Below, one piece after another: positions 6,647 to 6,851 of a stretch of DNA of 6,851 nucleotides. How positions within the stretch are numbered: position 1 is the stretch's first letter; each line of letters begins with the position of its first letter. A model generated the notes under the pieces. The model searched no databases and was not told where the DNA came from. It saw nothing but the letters and a program-made list of their open reading frames with translations. This DNA is from a bacterium (GTDB lineage Bacteria; Desulfobacterota; GWC2-55-46), in NCBI GenBank assembly GCA_027310325.1, contig DAIDBB010000125.1, forward strand, positions 1-6,851, written 5' to 3'. A program made the translations under genes and the position numbers.

Positions 6647-6691
6647 ATGCGCACCCCCAAAATCACGGAGTACAAGGAGGAGGCCCCATGA
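6647..6691 (+). CDS. Possible 14-residue leader ORF overlapping the peroxidase start
   Basis: ATG at 6647 opens MRTPKITEYKEEAP and ends at TGA 6689-6691, which overlaps the peroxidase ATG as ATGA. Its start coincides with the predicted transcription start, so it could only be read as a leaderless mRNA. The KEE codons are also the strong Shine-Dalgarno of the next gene. It is too short to show coding bias and may be accidental. Confidence 0.2.
   Translation: MRTPKITEYKEEAP
6674..6683 (+). promoter_or_regulatory. Strong ribosome binding site of the peroxidase gene
   Basis: AAGGAGGAGG contains two overlapping GGAGG cores; the second ends 4 bases and the first 7 bases before the ATG at 6688. 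This is the best Shine-Dalgarno in the window and fixes the start of the last gene. Confidence 0.8.
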
Positions 6692-6851
6692 GGAAACTTG
6701 CAGCGCGGTTCAGAGTGTCAGTATTACTCTTCGCGGGACTGCTTTTATGTTCCACCGCAGGCTACGCGGAGGACCTTTCCGGCTGGAAACTCCCGCCCGT
6801 ACCCGTCCCGGCGGACAACCCCCAGTCCGAGGCGAAGACCGCGCTCGGCAA
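6688..6851 (+). CDS. Di-heme cytochrome c peroxidase (MauG/CcpA family), N-terminal part
   Basis: The frame runs off the window end after 54 complete codons. It begins with a signal peptide: basic MRKLAARFR, a hydrophobic core at 10-20, and a likely signal peptidase I site after GYA (residues 25-27). A cysteine at 21 is preceded by LLL, which does not fit a lipobox. The mature start, LPPVPVPADNPQSEAKTALG, is the characteristic opening of bacterial di-heme cytochrome c peroxidases, which continue with GKxLFFDPRLS and the first CxxCH. In this family the enzyme reduces hydrogen peroxide to water in the periplasm using electrons from small c-type cytochromes; MauG-like relatives instead oxidise protein side chains. 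Neither heme motif lies in the visible part, so the assignment rests on the N-terminal signature and export signal. It has its own promoter and a strong ribosome binding site. Confidence 0.75.
   Translation, partial: MRKLAARFRVSVLLFAGLLLCSTAGYAEDLSGWKLPPVPVPADNPQSEAKTALG

Noticed and set aside
6747..6750. Cys21 of the peroxidase precursor as a lipoprotein attachment site
   Set aside because: The preceding residues are LLL, without the Gly/Ala at -1 needed for a lipobox, and a good signal peptidase I site follows at GYA.

Overview
The window is GC-rich bacterial chromosome with all genes on the + strand and very little spare DNA. AGG is strongly preferred for Arg and ATA is common for Ile despite the high GC. 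Together with a free-standing B12-binding mutase subunit, a DUF748 envelope protein, a di-heme peroxidase and a sensor ending in a CxxC/CxxC tail, this suggests a Gram-negative of the former Deltaproteobacteria / Nitrospirota type. That placement is inference from gene content and codon style; no marker gene is present.

Layout: (1) 1-261 is the 3' end of a cobalamin-binding subunit of the methylmalonyl-CoA mutase type. (2) 330-1544 encodes an exported PQQ-type sugar (sorbosone-like) dehydrogenase. (3) Three bases later, 1548-3374 encodes a two-TM sensor with a helical extracytoplasmic domain, HAMP, PAS and a C-terminal four-cysteine tail, but no kinase, cyclase or methyl-accepting output. The second and third genes are almost certainly one operon, and the first may belong to it. 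(4) 3375-3484 carries a perfect-consensus sigma-70-type promoter. (5) 3485-6481 encodes a 998-residue DUF748/AsmA-like envelope protein with three internal repeats and an OmpA-like C-terminus. (6) 6482-6687 is an AT-richer gap with a dyad, a second promoter and a possible 14-codon leader ORF. (7) From 6688 to the window end is the start of an exported di-heme cytochrome c peroxidase (MauG/CcpA family).

The common theme is the cell envelope: periplasmic oxidation of an unknown substrate, a membrane sensor translated with that enzyme, a large inner-membrane-anchored envelope protein, and a periplasmic peroxidase. I do not see a clear new system such as a defence island, mobile element or CRISPR. 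The most unusual items are the dehydrogenase-sensor pair, the sensor with no recognised output, the competing hairpins at the start of the sensor gene, and the leader ORF overlapping the peroxidase start.
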